Source: JBKHYJ01 sp046565505 (GTDB lineage Bacteria > Acidobacteriota > Blastocatellia > UBA7656). From it: 14,650 nt of DNA. Where the stretch lies: positions 1 to 14,650 of the forward strand of contig JBKHYJ010000048.1 of the NCBI GenBank assembly GCA_046565505.1. The letters run 5' to 3'. Position numbers and translations under genes: made by a program. This document shows positions 1 through 6,951 of this stretch, piece by piece (the first letter of the stretch is position 1; each line of letters begins with the position of its first letter). The notes under the pieces are model-generated. The model was given only the letters and a program-made list of their open reading frames with translations. It was not told the origin of the DNA and ran no database searches.

Positions 1-2
1 TG

Positions 3-131
3 CCGGGGGACAACTCGTCTTTGACTGTGGAGCTGATAGCGCCGATAGCTATGGAGAAGGGGCTGAGGTTCGCGATAAGGGAGGGGGGGAGGACCGTGGG
101 CGCCGGCACCGTCTCCGACATCATCGAGTGA
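3..131 (+). CDS. tuf: Elongation factor Tu, C-terminal end (partial)
   Basis: The open frame entering the window at base 3 encodes the last 42 residues of EF-Tu and stops at TGA 129-131. The residues correspond to the end of domain III, with the family-typical stretches ELIAPIAMEKGLRFAIREGG and RTVGAGTVSDIIE. EF-Tu is the cytosolic GTPase that delivers aminoacyl-tRNA to the ribosomal A site. Its position 92 bases upstream of rpsJ is the classical str/S10 junction (rpsL-rpsG-fusA-tuf-rpsJ), so fusA is expected further upstream. The gene starts outside the window and nothing looks broken. Confidence 0.95.
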   Translation, partial: PGDNSSLTVELIAPIAMEKGLRFAIREGGRTVGAGTVSDIIE

Positions 132-169
132 ACACGGCTCGAACCGGCTCCGGGGGCCTGTCCTGTGGC

Positions 170-197
170 TTGCGGCCAGTCGCCGCCCTGTGAAAAT
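170..197 (+). promoter_or_regulatory. Possible weak sigma70-type promoter in the tuf-rpsJ gap
   Basis: TTGCGG (170-175) is followed after 16 bases by GAAAAT (192-197), preceded by TGT, which would make an extended -10. Matches to consensus are only partial. The site sits in the 92-base gap before rpsJ, where an S10 promoter could lie, but read-through from tuf is equally possible. No other structure is obvious in this gap. Confidence 0.25.
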
Positions 198-223
198 GGC
201 GCGGGCCGAAACTGGGGATAAAC

Positions 224-550
224 ATGCTGAACGAAAAGATTAGAATCCGGCTGAAGGCTTACGATTACCGCGTGCTTGACCAATCGACGGCTGAGATAGT
301 CGATACGGCCAAGCGCACGGGCGCGCGCGTGGCGGGCCCGATCCCGCTGCCGACGGTCAAGAACAAGTACACCGTCCTGCGCAGCCCGCACGTGGATAAA
401 AAGTCGCGCGAGCAGTTTGAGATCCGAACTCACAAGCGGCTCATGGACATCCTCGACCCCACGCCGCAGACGGTTGACGCGCTGATGAAGCTCGACCTCC
501 CCGCCGGCGTTGACGTCGAGATCAAAGCCTTCGGCAAGGACCACAAATAG
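224..550 (+). CDS. rpsJ: 30S ribosomal protein S10
   Basis: This 108-residue protein is S10 (uS10), a small-subunit head protein that also acts as NusE in transcription antitermination. The N-terminus KIRIRLKAYDYRVLD, the central VAGPIPLPTVKNKYTVLRSPHVDKKSREQFE region and the RTHKRLMDI segment (about residues 67-75) are diagnostic. It is slightly longer than the usual ~102 residues, mainly at the two ends. The ATG at 224 is the only start that gives the conserved N-terminus. It is the first gene of the S10 operon proper. Its TAG stop is immediately followed by the first heptad-repeat element. Confidence 0.98.
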   Translation: MLNEKIRIRLKAYDYRVLDQSTAEIVDTAKRTGARVAGPIPLPTVKNKYTVLRSPHVDKKSREQFEIRTHKRLMDILDPTPQTVDALMKLDLPAGVDVEIKAFGKDHK

Positions 551-631
551 AACGATGAACTTGAAACGCTGGGCGGTGAACCCGCGGTCGTGGCCGGTTC
601 GTCGTCCATAGCTCATCCTTCCTCGTTCATA
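550..631 (+). repeat. Inverted heptad-repeat element A (GATGAAC type), rpsJ-rplC gap
   Basis: The left arm (550-567) contains about two and a half units of GATGAAC, with one perfect unit at 554-560. After a 29-base core (568-596) the right arm (597-631) consists of five consecutive 7-base units starting at 597, 604, 611, 618 and 625. These fit GTTCATC, the reverse complement of GATGAAC, with one to three mismatches each. The element starts at the last base of the rpsJ stop codon and ends 10 bases before the rplC start, so it fills the whole spacer. Confidence 0.6.
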
Positions 632-641
632 GAGAGTTGCT

Positions 642-1271
642 ATGATCAACGGAATAATCGGTAAGAAGCTCGGAATGACGCAGTTGTTCGCGCCGGATGG
701 CACGGTCACGCCCGTGACTGTGATAAAGGCCGGCCCTTGCATCGTTGTTCAGAAGAAGACCGTCAACACGGACGGCTACAACGCGGTCCAGCTGGGGCTA
801 GTCGAAGACAAAGCGCCGCGCCGCGTCAACAAACCGACGGAGGGGCACTTCAAGCGCGCCGGCGTCCCCCCCACCCGCGTGCTCCGCGAAGTTCGCGTCG
901 AGGCGAGCGACGAAGCTACCAACGTCGGCGATAAAATCCTGGTCGATATATTCAACGAGAACGATCTCGTTGACGTGGTTGGCAAATCCAAGGGGCGGGG
1001 GTTCGCGGGCTTCATCAAGCGCCACGGGTTTCACGGCGGCCGCGCGACGCACGGCTCCATGTTCCACCGCGCGCCGGGCGGCATCGGCGCGTCTGCTTAC
1101 CCCTCCCGCGTCATCAAGGGCACGCGCATGGCAGGCCACATGGGTGACGAGCGCAAGACGCTCAAGAACCTTCGCGTGGTCGCCGTCGACACCGAGAACA
1201 ACTTGCTGATGATTCGCGGCGCGTTGCCCGGCCCGAACGGCGCGTATGTGTTGATTAAGAAAGCGCAGTAG
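642..1271 (+). CDS. rplC: 50S ribosomal protein L3
   Basis: This 209-residue protein is L3 (uL3), a large-subunit protein needed early in 50S assembly that reaches the peptidyl-transferase centre. The start GIIGKKLGMTQLF (residues 4-16), the KSKGRGFAGFIKRHGF segment and KGTRMAGHMG are L3 signatures. Length is normal. The glutamine that PrmB methylates in E. coli (in GQNQTP) is replaced here by GASAYP, as in many non-proteobacterial L3 proteins. The start follows a GAGAG ribosome-binding site at 632-636. The gene follows rpsJ and precedes rplD as in the standard S10 order. Confidence 0.98.
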   Translation: MINGIIGKKLGMTQLFAPDGTVTPVTVIKAGPCIVVQKKTVNTDGYNAVQLGLVEDKAPRRVNKPTEGHFKRAGVPPTRVLREVRVEASDEATNVGDKILVDIFNENDLVDVVGKSKGRGFAGFIKRHGFHGGRATHGSMFHRAPGGIGASAYPSRVIKGTRMAGHMGDERKTLKNLRVVAVDTENNLLMIRGALPGPNGAYVLIKKAQ

Positions 1272-1322
1272 CCGGCCGCCGCCCGCGGCAGGTTGGGAGA
1301 AAACCGGGGCCGGCCGCCGGCG
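1271..1322 (+). repeat. GC-rich 11-bp direct repeat bounding the rplC-rplD gap
   Basis: GCCGGCCGCCG occurs at 1271-1281, beginning at the last base of the rplC stop, and again at 1309-1319. The unit contains the palindrome GCCGGC, so the two copies can also pair with each other. An A-rich stretch lies between them. Function is unknown. Confidence 0.4.
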
Positions 1323-1340
1323 CTTAGATGGAGCATAACG

Positions 1341-1973
1341 ATGCCTGTTATAAAGGTTAAGAACTTGAAGAACGAAGAGGTGGGCGAGCTGGAGTTGTCG
1401 GACGAAGTGTTCGGCGCGCCGCTCAACAAGCCGCTCATCTACGAGGCGGTCAAGAACTACCTCGCCAACCAGCGGGCCGGCACGTCCGCGACGAAGACTC
1501 GCGGCGACACGAGCGGCTCGGGCAAGAAACTCTGGAAGCAGAAAGGCACGGGGCGCGCGCGGATAGCGTCACTGCGGTCGCCCTTGTGGAAGGGCGGCGG
1601 GAACGTCCACGGGCCGCAGCCGCGTGACTGGTCTTATAGGATTCCCAAGAAGATGCGGCGCGGCGCGATCCGCTCCGTCCTGTCGGAGCGGCTGCGCGAG
1701 GGCGGGATAGTGATAATCGAGAACTTCGAGCTCCAGTCGCACAAGACTAAAGACTTCGCCGCCGCGCTCGCCGGCCTCGGGCTCGACCGGCGGACGCTCA
1801 TCATCGACTCGCTCGGCGACAACCGTAACCTGGCGCTCTCGTCGCGCAACCTGCGCAACGTCACCTGCGTCTCGCCGAGCGGCGTCAACGTCTACGACCT
1901 GCTCACGCACGAGCAGCTTGCGATCACGCGCGAAGCGGCGGGCCTGCTGGAGCAGCATTTGAGCAACAAGTGA
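1341..1973 (+). CDS. rplD: 50S ribosomal protein L4
   Basis: This 210-residue protein is L4 (uL4), which lines the exit tunnel with its long loop and in some bacteria represses the S10 operon. The loop GTGRARIASLRSPLWKGGG (about residues 73-91) and the flanking VHGPQPRDWSYRIPKKMRR are diagnostic. The frame is open upstream to 1293, but the ATG at 1341 is chosen because it gives the conserved MPVIKVKN start and has a GGAG site at 1330-1333 with 7-base spacing. Length is normal. It is followed after 16 bases by rplW, one of the tight junctions in this cluster. Confidence 0.97.
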   Translation: MPVIKVKNLKNEEVGELELSDEVFGAPLNKPLIYEAVKNYLANQRAGTSATKTRGDTSGSGKKLWKQKGTGRARIASLRSPLWKGGGNVHGPQPRDWSYRIPKKMRRGAIRSVLSERLREGGIVIIENFELQSHKTKDFAAALAGLGLDRRTLIIDSLGDNRNLALSSRNLRNVTCVSPSGVNVYDLLTHEQLAITREAAGLLEQHLSNK

Positions 1974-1989
1974 GAGAGAGAGCTTAGCC

Positions 1990-2319
1990 ATGAAAACCAT
2001 TTGGGATGTCATCAAAGGGCCGGTCATCACCGAGAAGGCGCTCACGATGAAAGACGAGCCGGAGGCGATGGGGCGCGACGGCAATGACCGCCAGATGCTC
2101 ACGCTGAAGGTCGACCGCCGGGCGACCAAGCCCGAGATCAAGCGCGCCATCGAACAGATACTCGGGGTGAAGGTCGATCAGGTGCGCGTCGCCAATTATC
2201 AGGGCAAGATGAAGCGCGTCGCGAACCGGCGCGAGATGGGCCGCCGCCCCGATTGGAAAAAAGCATTCGTCACTTTAAAGGCGGGCGAGAAGCCCATCAT
2301 GTATGAAGACGCAATCTGA
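1990..2319 (+). CDS. rplW: 50S ribosomal protein L23
   Basis: This 109-residue protein is L23 (uL23), located at the tunnel exit where trigger factor and SRP dock. The segments VIKGPVITEKA (residues 7-17), KPEIKRAIEQILGVKVDQVRVAN and RRPDWKKAFVTLKAGE define the family. About eight to ten extra residues (DEPEAMGRDGND, about 22-33) sit in the loop before the second strand, making it slightly long. A purine-rich GAGAGAG tract just upstream of the start serves as ribosome-binding site. The stop codon TGA overlaps the first heptamer of the following repeat element. Confidence 0.97.
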   Translation: MKTIWDVIKGPVITEKALTMKDEPEAMGRDGNDRQMLTLKVDRRATKPEIKRAIEQILGVKVDQVRVANYQGKMKRVANRREMGRRPDWKKAFVTLKAGEKPIMYEDAI

Positions 2320-2456
2320 TTTTGGGTTTTAGATTTTGGATTTTGGATCGGCGGGCCGACACAAGGCAATGACCCCGCGCCGCTTTGAGTGAAGCACAGA
2401 GGTTTGCGACGGCTCTCCGACCCGAAGTCCGAAATCTGAAATCTGAGGTCCAAAAT
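2318..2456 (+). repeat. Inverted heptad-repeat element B (GATTTTG type), rplW-rplB gap
   Basis: The left arm (2318-2349) holds four tandem units of GATTTTG at 2318, 2325, 2332 and 2339 plus a partial fifth; three of the four are perfect. It begins inside the rplW stop codon. A 72-base GC-richer core (2350-2421) follows. The right arm (2422-2456) has five units at 2422, 2429, 2436, 2443 and 2450 fitting CYGAAAT, the degenerate reverse complement. The right arm ends two bases before the GAGGA ribosome-binding site of rplB (2458-2462). These AT-rich arms contrast sharply with the surrounding genes. Confidence 0.75.
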
Positions 2457-2466
2457 TGAGGATGGG

Positions 2467-3291
2467 ATGGGGATTAAAAAGCTCACACCGACATCGCCGG
2501 CGAGGCGCTACCAGACGTACCTGACGCGCGAAGAGATAACGACCGATCGCCCGTACGAGCCGCTGCTCGCCCCGAAGAAACGCATCTCCGGCCGCAACAA
2601 CGACGGCCACATAACGATGCGCCGCCGCGGGGGCGGGGCCAAGCGCCAGTACCGCATCGTCGACTTCAAGCGCGATAAGGCCGGCATCCCGGCGAAGGTC
2701 GCCACCATCGAATACGACCCGAACCGCTCGGCACACATAGCGCTCCTGCACTACGCCGATGGCGAGAAGCGTTACATCATCTCGCCCATGGGATTAAAGG
2801 TCGGGCAGACCGTCGTCTCGGGGCCGGAAGCCGACATCATCGCGGGCAACGCACTCCCGCTGCGGTTCATCCCGCTCGGCACGACCATTCACAACGTCGA
2901 GCTTCGCCCGGGCAAGGGCGCGCAGATGGTCCGGGCCGCGGGGGGCGCCGCCCAGCTTGTTGCGAAGGAAGGGGATTGGGCGCAACTCCGGTTGCCGAGC
3001 GGCGAGATACGCCGCGTCAACATCGAGTGCTACGCGACCATAGGCCAGATCGGCAACATAGAGCACAGCAACGTCTCGTTCGGGAAGGCCGGCCGCACGC
3101 GCTGGCTGGGCCGACGCCCGAAGGTCCGCGGCGTCGCCATGAACCCGGTCGATCACCCGCATGGCGGGGGCGAGGGTAAGACCTCGGGCGGCCGCCACCC
3201 TGTCACCCCCTGGGGGAAGCCGACGCGCGGCTACAAGACTCGCAATAACAAGCGCACGGACAAGTTCATCGTGCGCAGGGCTAAGAAGTAA
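2467..3291 (+). CDS. rplB: 50S ribosomal protein L2
   Basis: This 274-residue protein is L2 (uL2), the conserved large-subunit protein needed for subunit association and peptidyl-transferase assembly. The C-terminal signature MNPVDHPHGGGEGKTSGGRH is intact, with His230 equivalent to the functionally important E. coli His229. The N-terminal OB-like part includes GHITMRRRGGGAKRQYR (residues 48-64). Length is normal. The ATG at 2467 is preceded by GAGGA with 4-base spacing; the out-of-frame ATG at 2462 is ignored. The initiation region lies directly against the repeat element upstream. Confidence 0.98.
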   Translation: MGIKKLTPTSPARRYQTYLTREEITTDRPYEPLLAPKKRISGRNNDGHITMRRRGGGAKRQYRIVDFKRDKAGIPAKVATIEYDPNRSAHIALLHYADGEKRYIISPMGLKVGQTVVSGPEADIIAGNALPLRFIPLGTTIHNVELRPGKGAQMVRAAGGAAQLVAKEGDWAQLRLPSGEIRRVNIECYATIGQIGNIEHSNVSFGKAGRTRWLGRRPKVRGVAMNPVDHPHGGGEGKTSGGRHPVTPWGKPTRGYKTRNNKRTDKFIVRRAKK

Positions 3292-3370
3292 GGACCGGGC
3301 GGCGCGGTGCGCGGCGGGGTTGCTACTTTCACCCGCCCGCTGACCCGCCGGCCTCAGCACTTGGAAAGTT

Positions 3371-3664
3371 ATGGCAAGATCAATAAAAAAAGGGCCGTTC
3401 GTTGACGACCACTTGGTCAACGCTATCATGAAGATGAACCAGGCGAACGAGAAGCGGGTCCACAAGACCTGGTCCCGCCGTTCGACCATATTGCCTGAGA
3501 TGGTGGGCCACACTATCGCCGTGCACAACGGGAAGAAGTTCATCCCGGTTTACGTCCAGGAGAACATGGTCGGGCATAAGCTCGGCGAATTCTCCCCGAC
3601 GCGGCAGTTCAAGGGCCACCCCGAGAAGAGCGATAAGACCGTCAAGAAGGCTGGAGGCAGATAA
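3371..3664 (+). CDS. rpsS: 30S ribosomal protein S19
   Basis: This 97-residue protein is S19 (uS19), a 30S head protein near the A-site tRNA that forms an intersubunit contact. It begins MARSIKKGPFVDDHL and contains KTWSRRSTILPEMVGHTIAV and the signature MVGHKLGEFSPTRQFKGH. Length is normal. The ribosome-binding site is modest (GGAAAG a few bases upstream, in the context AAGTTATGG). The preceding 79-base gap (3292-3370) is GC-rich with an imperfect stem between 3313-3320 and 3331-3337. Confidence 0.98.
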   Translation: MARSIKKGPFVDDHLVNAIMKMNQANEKRVHKTWSRRSTILPEMVGHTIAVHNGKKFIPVYVQENMVGHKLGEFSPTRQFKGHPEKSDKTVKKAGGR

Positions 3665-3667
3665 GCG

Positions 3668-4030
3668 ATGAAGGCACGCGCAGTCGCAAAGTACATCAAA
3701 GGCTCCCCGCAGAAGGCCCGGCTCGTCATCGACCTGATCCGCGGGCGCAACGTCACGGAGGCGCTCGCCATGCTCCGCGTGACGAACAAGCGCGCGGCCG
3801 GGCCGATCGAGACGACCTTGCGCTCGGCCATAGCGAATGCCGAGCAGAAGGCCGAGCAGCTTAACGTAGCGATCGATGTTGATAACCTGAAGATTTCGAC
3901 CGCTACGGTCGATCTGGGCCCGACGAAGTACCGCCGCCGCGTGCGCCCTGCGCCTATGGGCCGCGCCTACCGCGAGCGTCGCTGGCAGAGCCACATCACC
4001 ATTGAGGTAGAATCGGAAAAAGAGGGCTGA
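3668..4030 (+). CDS. rplV: 50S ribosomal protein L22
   Basis: This 120-residue protein is L22 (uL22), whose extended hairpin lines the exit tunnel opposite L4. The start AVAKYIKGSPQKARLVIDLI and the hairpin GPTKYRRRVRPAPMGRAY (residues 84-101) identify it. It starts three bases after the rpsS stop, and its GGAGG ribosome-binding site (3653-3657) lies in the last rpsS codons, so the two are probably translationally coupled. Length is normal with a short acidic tail (VESEKEG). Confidence 0.98.
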   Translation: MKARAVAKYIKGSPQKARLVIDLIRGRNVTEALAMLRVTNKRAAGPIETTLRSAIANAEQKAEQLNVAIDVDNLKISTATVDLGPTKYRRRVRPAPMGRAYRERRWQSHITIEVESEKEG

Positions 4031-4044
4031 GCGGCAGGGACCGC

Positions 4045-4079
4045 GGGCCGAGTGGAAAGCGAAAGCGATGACTCGGCCC
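4045..4079 (+). repeat. Perfect 9-bp inverted repeat in the rplV-rpsC gap
   Basis: GGGCCGAGT (4045-4053) pairs perfectly with ACTCGGCCC (4071-4079) across a 17-base loop that carries a short GAAAGC direct repeat. There is no T tract, so it is not a standard terminator. It could fold in the mRNA between the two genes. Confidence 0.5.
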
Positions 4080-4116
4080 CCGGCCCCAAGTCCCCGGCAC
4101 CTGGTTTGGAGGAATC

Positions 4117-4782
<666 letters not shown>

Positions 4783-4783
4783 C

Positions 4784-4903
4784 GGTTTTGGATTTCGGAT
4801 CTCCGCGGCGAGGGGAGGGGATCGCGCCGCGCGGGCACAGGCTGAGGGGCCTCCCGCGGCTCGGCCGCCGGCCATCTAAAGTCTAAAACCTGAAACCCGG
4901 AAT
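4784..4903 (+). repeat. Inverted heptad-repeat element C (GATTTTG type), rpsC-rplP gap
   Basis: Left arm units lie at 4784 (GGTTTTG), 4791 (GATTTCG) and a decayed one at 4798. Right arm units lie at 4876, 4883, 4890 and 4897 and fit CTRAAAY, the reverse complement. The core (4805-4875) is 71 bases long, almost the same as in element B, and contains a 10-bp stem with one bulged base between 4803-4813 and 4850-4859. The element starts one base after the rpsC stop and ends nine bases before the rplP start. It is clearly related in plan and unit sequence to element B. Confidence 0.7.
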
Positions 4904-4912
4904 TGGTGCGTT

Positions 4913-5353
4913 ATGGCAGAATATAAAATTCCAAAGAGGATGAAGTACCGCAAGCAGCAGCGCGGCCGCATGAGCGGCGTCGCTACGCGCGGCGCCGAGA
5001 TATCTTTCGGCGAGTACGGGCTGAAGGCTATGGAGCCCGCCTGGATTACAGGCAAGCAGATTGAGGCTTCGCGCGTGGCGATGACACGCTTCATCAAGCG
5101 CGGCGGCAAGATCTGGATTCGCATCTTCCCGGATAAGCCCATCACGAAGAAGCCCGCCGAAACCCGCATGGGCAAGGGCAAGGGCGCGCCGGAAGGGTGG
5201 GTCGCGGTCATCAAGCCGGGCCGCGTGCTGTTCGAGATGGAAGGCGTCGATGAGAAGACCGCCCGCGAGGCCATAAGGCTCGCGGCCCAGAAGCTCCCGA
5301 TTAAGACCAAGTTCATCTCGCGCAAGGACCAGGAAGGAGGCGGGCTTGTATGA
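4913..5353 (+). CDS. rplP: 50S ribosomal protein L16
   Basis: This 146-residue protein is L16 (uL16), a late-assembling large-subunit protein that positions A-site tRNA. Signatures are PKRMKYRKQQRGRMSG (residues 8-23), the FGEYGLKAMEPAWITGKQIEASR block and the RMGKGKGAPEGWVAV loop. The ATG at 4913 gives MAEYKIPKR, slightly different from the usual MLMPKR start. There is no strong Shine-Dalgarno sequence before it. Its TGA overlaps the next start codon (ATGA at 5350-5353). Confidence 0.98.
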   Translation: MAEYKIPKRMKYRKQQRGRMSGVATRGAEISFGEYGLKAMEPAWITGKQIEASRVAMTRFIKRGGKIWIRIFPDKPITKKPAETRMGKGKGAPEGWVAVIKPGRVLFEMEGVDEKTAREAIRLAAQKLPIKTKFISRKDQEGGGLV

Positions 5354-5556
5354 AGGCTGACGAATTGAGAGACCTGTCCGACGACGACCTGCGCGGCAAG
5401 GTCAACGAGCTCAAAGAAGCGATCTTCCGAATGCGGTTCAAGATCTCGCTCGGCAATACGGACGTGGTCAGGCAACTGCGCGAGTCCCGCAAAGACCTCG
5501 CGCGCGTGTTGACGTTAATTCGCGAGCGTGAGATCGCCGCGGCGGGAAATAAGTAG
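5350..5556 (+). CDS. rpmC: 50S ribosomal protein L29
   Basis: This 68-residue, all-helical protein is L29 (uL29), located beside the tunnel exit. It starts MKADELRDLSDDDLRGKVNELKEAIFRMRF, with the typical two-helix pattern, and ends in VRQLRESRKDLARVLTLIRERE. The start overlaps the rplP stop by four bases (ATGA), and a strong AGGAGG lies at 5335-5340, so translation is probably coupled to rplP. Length is typical. Confidence 0.96.
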   Translation: MKADELRDLSDDDLRGKVNELKEAIFRMRFKISLGNTDVVRQLRESRKDLARVLTLIREREIAAAGNK

Positions 5557-5569
5557 CTGTAGTCGCGAC

Positions 5570-5586
5570 GCGGGCCGGCTGCCCGC
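5570..5586 (+). repeat. Short hairpin in the rpmC-rpsQ gap
   Basis: GCGGGC (5570-5575) and GCCCGC (5581-5586) form a perfect 6-bp stem with a 5-base loop, about 20 bases upstream of the rpsQ start. Confidence 0.4.
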
Positions 5587-5606
5587 CCGCCACTTGAAGG
5601 GTGAGT

Positions 5607-6029
5607 ATGGAAGAGAACAGAGAAGAGAACCCGACCGAAAACGTCGAGGGGGCCGCCGAGGGCGGCGGTGAAAACGCGGAAGGCGAGGGGCTGCTCGTCG
5701 GCGCGGCCCGCGCAGTCGGGGCCACGCTCGGCAGGGTGGCCGCGGCGATTGGCGGCGAGGCCGAGGGCGCGGCCGCGGGGCCGAAGCGGCGCAGGCAGGA
5801 GAAGGTCGGGCTGGTGACGAGCGACAAAATGATGAAGACCGTCGTCGTTCGCGTCGAGCGCCAGGTCAAGCACCCGAAGTACAAGCGCTACATCCGCAGG
5901 CGGTCAAAGTTCATGGCTCATGACGAGATCGGGGCGGGCGTGGGCGATATAGTGAAAATAATCGAGACGCGGCCGCTGTCGGCGCGGAAGCGTTGGCGCG
6001 TGGTCGAGATAGTCCAAAAAGCTAGCTAG
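5607..6029 (+). CDS. rpsQ: 30S ribosomal protein S17 with long N-terminal extension
   Basis: Residues from about 61 to 140 are a normal S17 (uS17), a primary 16S rRNA binder, with VTSDKMMKTVVVRVERQVKHPKY, YIRRRSKFMAHDE and VGDIVKIIETRPLSARKRW motifs. The first ~60 residues are not part of the usual 80-90-residue protein. They form an acidic, Glu/Gly/Ala-rich stretch (1-28), then a hydrophobic helix-like part LLVGAARAVGATLGRVAAA (29-47), then a linker. ATG 5607 is chosen over the in-frame GTG at 5601 because an AAGG site (5597-5600) is properly spaced from it. No internal start would give a complete S17 core, so the extension is probably real. Confidence 0.95.
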   Translation: MEENREENPTENVEGAAEGGGENAEGEGLLVGAARAVGATLGRVAAAIGGEAEGAAAGPKRRRQEKVGLVTSDKMMKTVVVRVERQVKHPKYKRYIRRRSKFMAHDEIGAGVGDIVKIIETRPLSARKRWRVVEIVQKAS

Positions 6030-6031
6030 GC

Positions 6032-6093
6032 GTCGGGGGCGGGCTCTTTCTTCCAGGACCCAAGCGACCCGCGAGCGGGCGCGCCGGCCCGAC
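6032..6093 (+). repeat. Inverted repeats in the rpsQ-rplN gap
   Basis: GTCGGG (6032-6037) is complementary to CCCGAC (6088-6093), and a smaller stem with sequence CCCG-CGAG-CGGG lies inside near 6068-6079. A pyrimidine-rich stretch separates them. The arms sit near the two ends of the spacer. Significance in such GC-rich DNA is uncertain. Confidence 0.3.
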
Positions 6094-6111
6094 TCCAATC
6101 GGAGACAAGTT

Positions 6112-6480
6112 ATGGTTCAGATGAGATCAATCCTCGAGGTCGCGGATAATTCCGGGGCCAAGCGCATCTCGATGATTCTGCCGGTCGGCGGTCACACGGG
6201 TTCTCGCGCCGGCCTCGGCGACATCATCACCGCGGCGGTCAAGGAAGCCGCGCCGGATGGCGCCGTGAAGAAGGGGCAGGTCGTCCGGGCCGTCGTCGTG
6301 CGCACCCGCAAGGAGACGCGGCGTAAGGACGGCACGTACATCCGCTTCGACCAGAACGCGGCCGTCATAATCAAGCCGGATAACGAGCCCGTGGGCACGC
6401 GCGTATTCGGCCCCATCGCGCGGGAGCTGCGTGACAAGCGGTTCATGAAGATCGTCAGCCTCGCGCCGGAAGTGATTTAA
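6112..6480 (+). CDS. rplN: 50S ribosomal protein L14
   Basis: This 122-residue protein is L14 (uL14), at the subunit interface, where it forms bridges to 16S rRNA and the binding site of the silencing factor RsfS. The start MVQMRSILEVADNSGAKRI, the block VRAVVVRTRKETRRKDGTYIRFD and the end FGPIARELRDKRFMKIVSLAPEV are diagnostic. Length is exactly typical. A GGAG site precedes the start with about 8-base spacing. It is the first gene of the spc part; no separate promoter is obvious before it. Confidence 0.98.
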   Translation: MVQMRSILEVADNSGAKRISMILPVGGHTGSRAGLGDIITAAVKEAAPDGAVKKGQVVRAVVVRTRKETRRKDGTYIRFDQNAAVIIKPDNEPVGTRVFGPIARELRDKRFMKIVSLAPEVI

Positions 6481-6487
6481 GCAGGCC

Positions 6488-6502
6488 CGGGCGCTGAGCC
6501 CG
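6488..6502 (+). repeat. Small hairpin in the rplN-rplX gap
   Basis: CGGGC (6488-6492) and GCCCG (6498-6502) form a 5-bp stem with a 5-base loop immediately downstream of rplN. Confidence 0.3.
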
Positions 6503-6515
6503 ACACGGGGGAGTT

Positions 6516-6848
6516 ATGAATATAGAGATCAATGTGCGAAAGAACGACAGGGTCGTCGTCATCGCCGGTAAGGACAAGGGCAAGACGGGCCGCATAATCG
6601 AAGTCCAGCCCCGCAAGCGCAGGGTGATAGTCGAAGGCGTCAACGTGGTCAAGCGTCACAACAAGGCTAACACGAGGCGCGGCGTGCAGGGCGGGATACT
6701 CGAACGCGAGTCGCCCATAGACGTGTCGAACGTCATGGTGCTCTGCCCTCATTGCGGCGCCGCCACGCGCGTCGGGCACCAGGTCCTCGAAGACGGCATG
6801 CGACACCGCGCCTGCAAGAAGTGCGGCGCGGCGATCGAGAAGCAGTAG
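6516..6848 (+). CDS. rplX: 50S ribosomal protein L24 (zinc-ribbon form)
   Basis: This 110-residue protein is L24 (uL24), an assembly initiator near the tunnel exit. The KOW motif region is VRKNDRVVVIAGKDKGKTG (residues 7-25). The C-terminus carries two CxxC pairs (Cys77/Cys80 and Cys100/Cys103), typical of the zinc-binding form. Length is normal. A G-rich site precedes the start in the context GGAGTTATG. Confidence 0.98.
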   Translation: MNIEINVRKNDRVVVIAGKDKGKTGRIIEVQPRKRRVIVEGVNVVKRHNKANTRRGVQGGILERESPIDVSNVMVLCPHCGAATRVGHQVLEDGMRHRACKKCGAAIEKQ

Positions 6849-6905
6849 GGCGGAGGCGTGACGCCCGGCGCGGCCGCACGCCGAAGCCCGCGGTTGATAG
6901 GAAGC

Positions 6906-6936
6906 TACTGAAGGCGGTTTCCGCGCCGCATCAGTA
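6906..6936 (+). repeat. Nested inverted repeat upstream of rplE
   Basis: TACTGA (6906-6911) pairs with TCAGTA (6931-6936), and inside it GCGG (6914-6917) pairs with CCGC (6921-6924). The structure would end about 15 bases before the rplE start, close to its G-rich ribosome-binding site. The rest of this 103-base gap (6849-6951) shows only a further short GGCGTG/CACGCC inverted repeat. Confidence 0.35.
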
Positions 6937-6951
6937 ACGGGGGACGGGTAG

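Noticed and set aside
1293..1340. Upstream extension of rplD by 16 residues
   Set aside because: The extension is translated spacer sequence; the conserved L4 N-terminus and GGAG site support ATG 1341.
2794..3543. 249-residue minus-strand frame opposite rplB and rpsS
   Set aside because: Shadow of two certain genes with no protein-like motifs.
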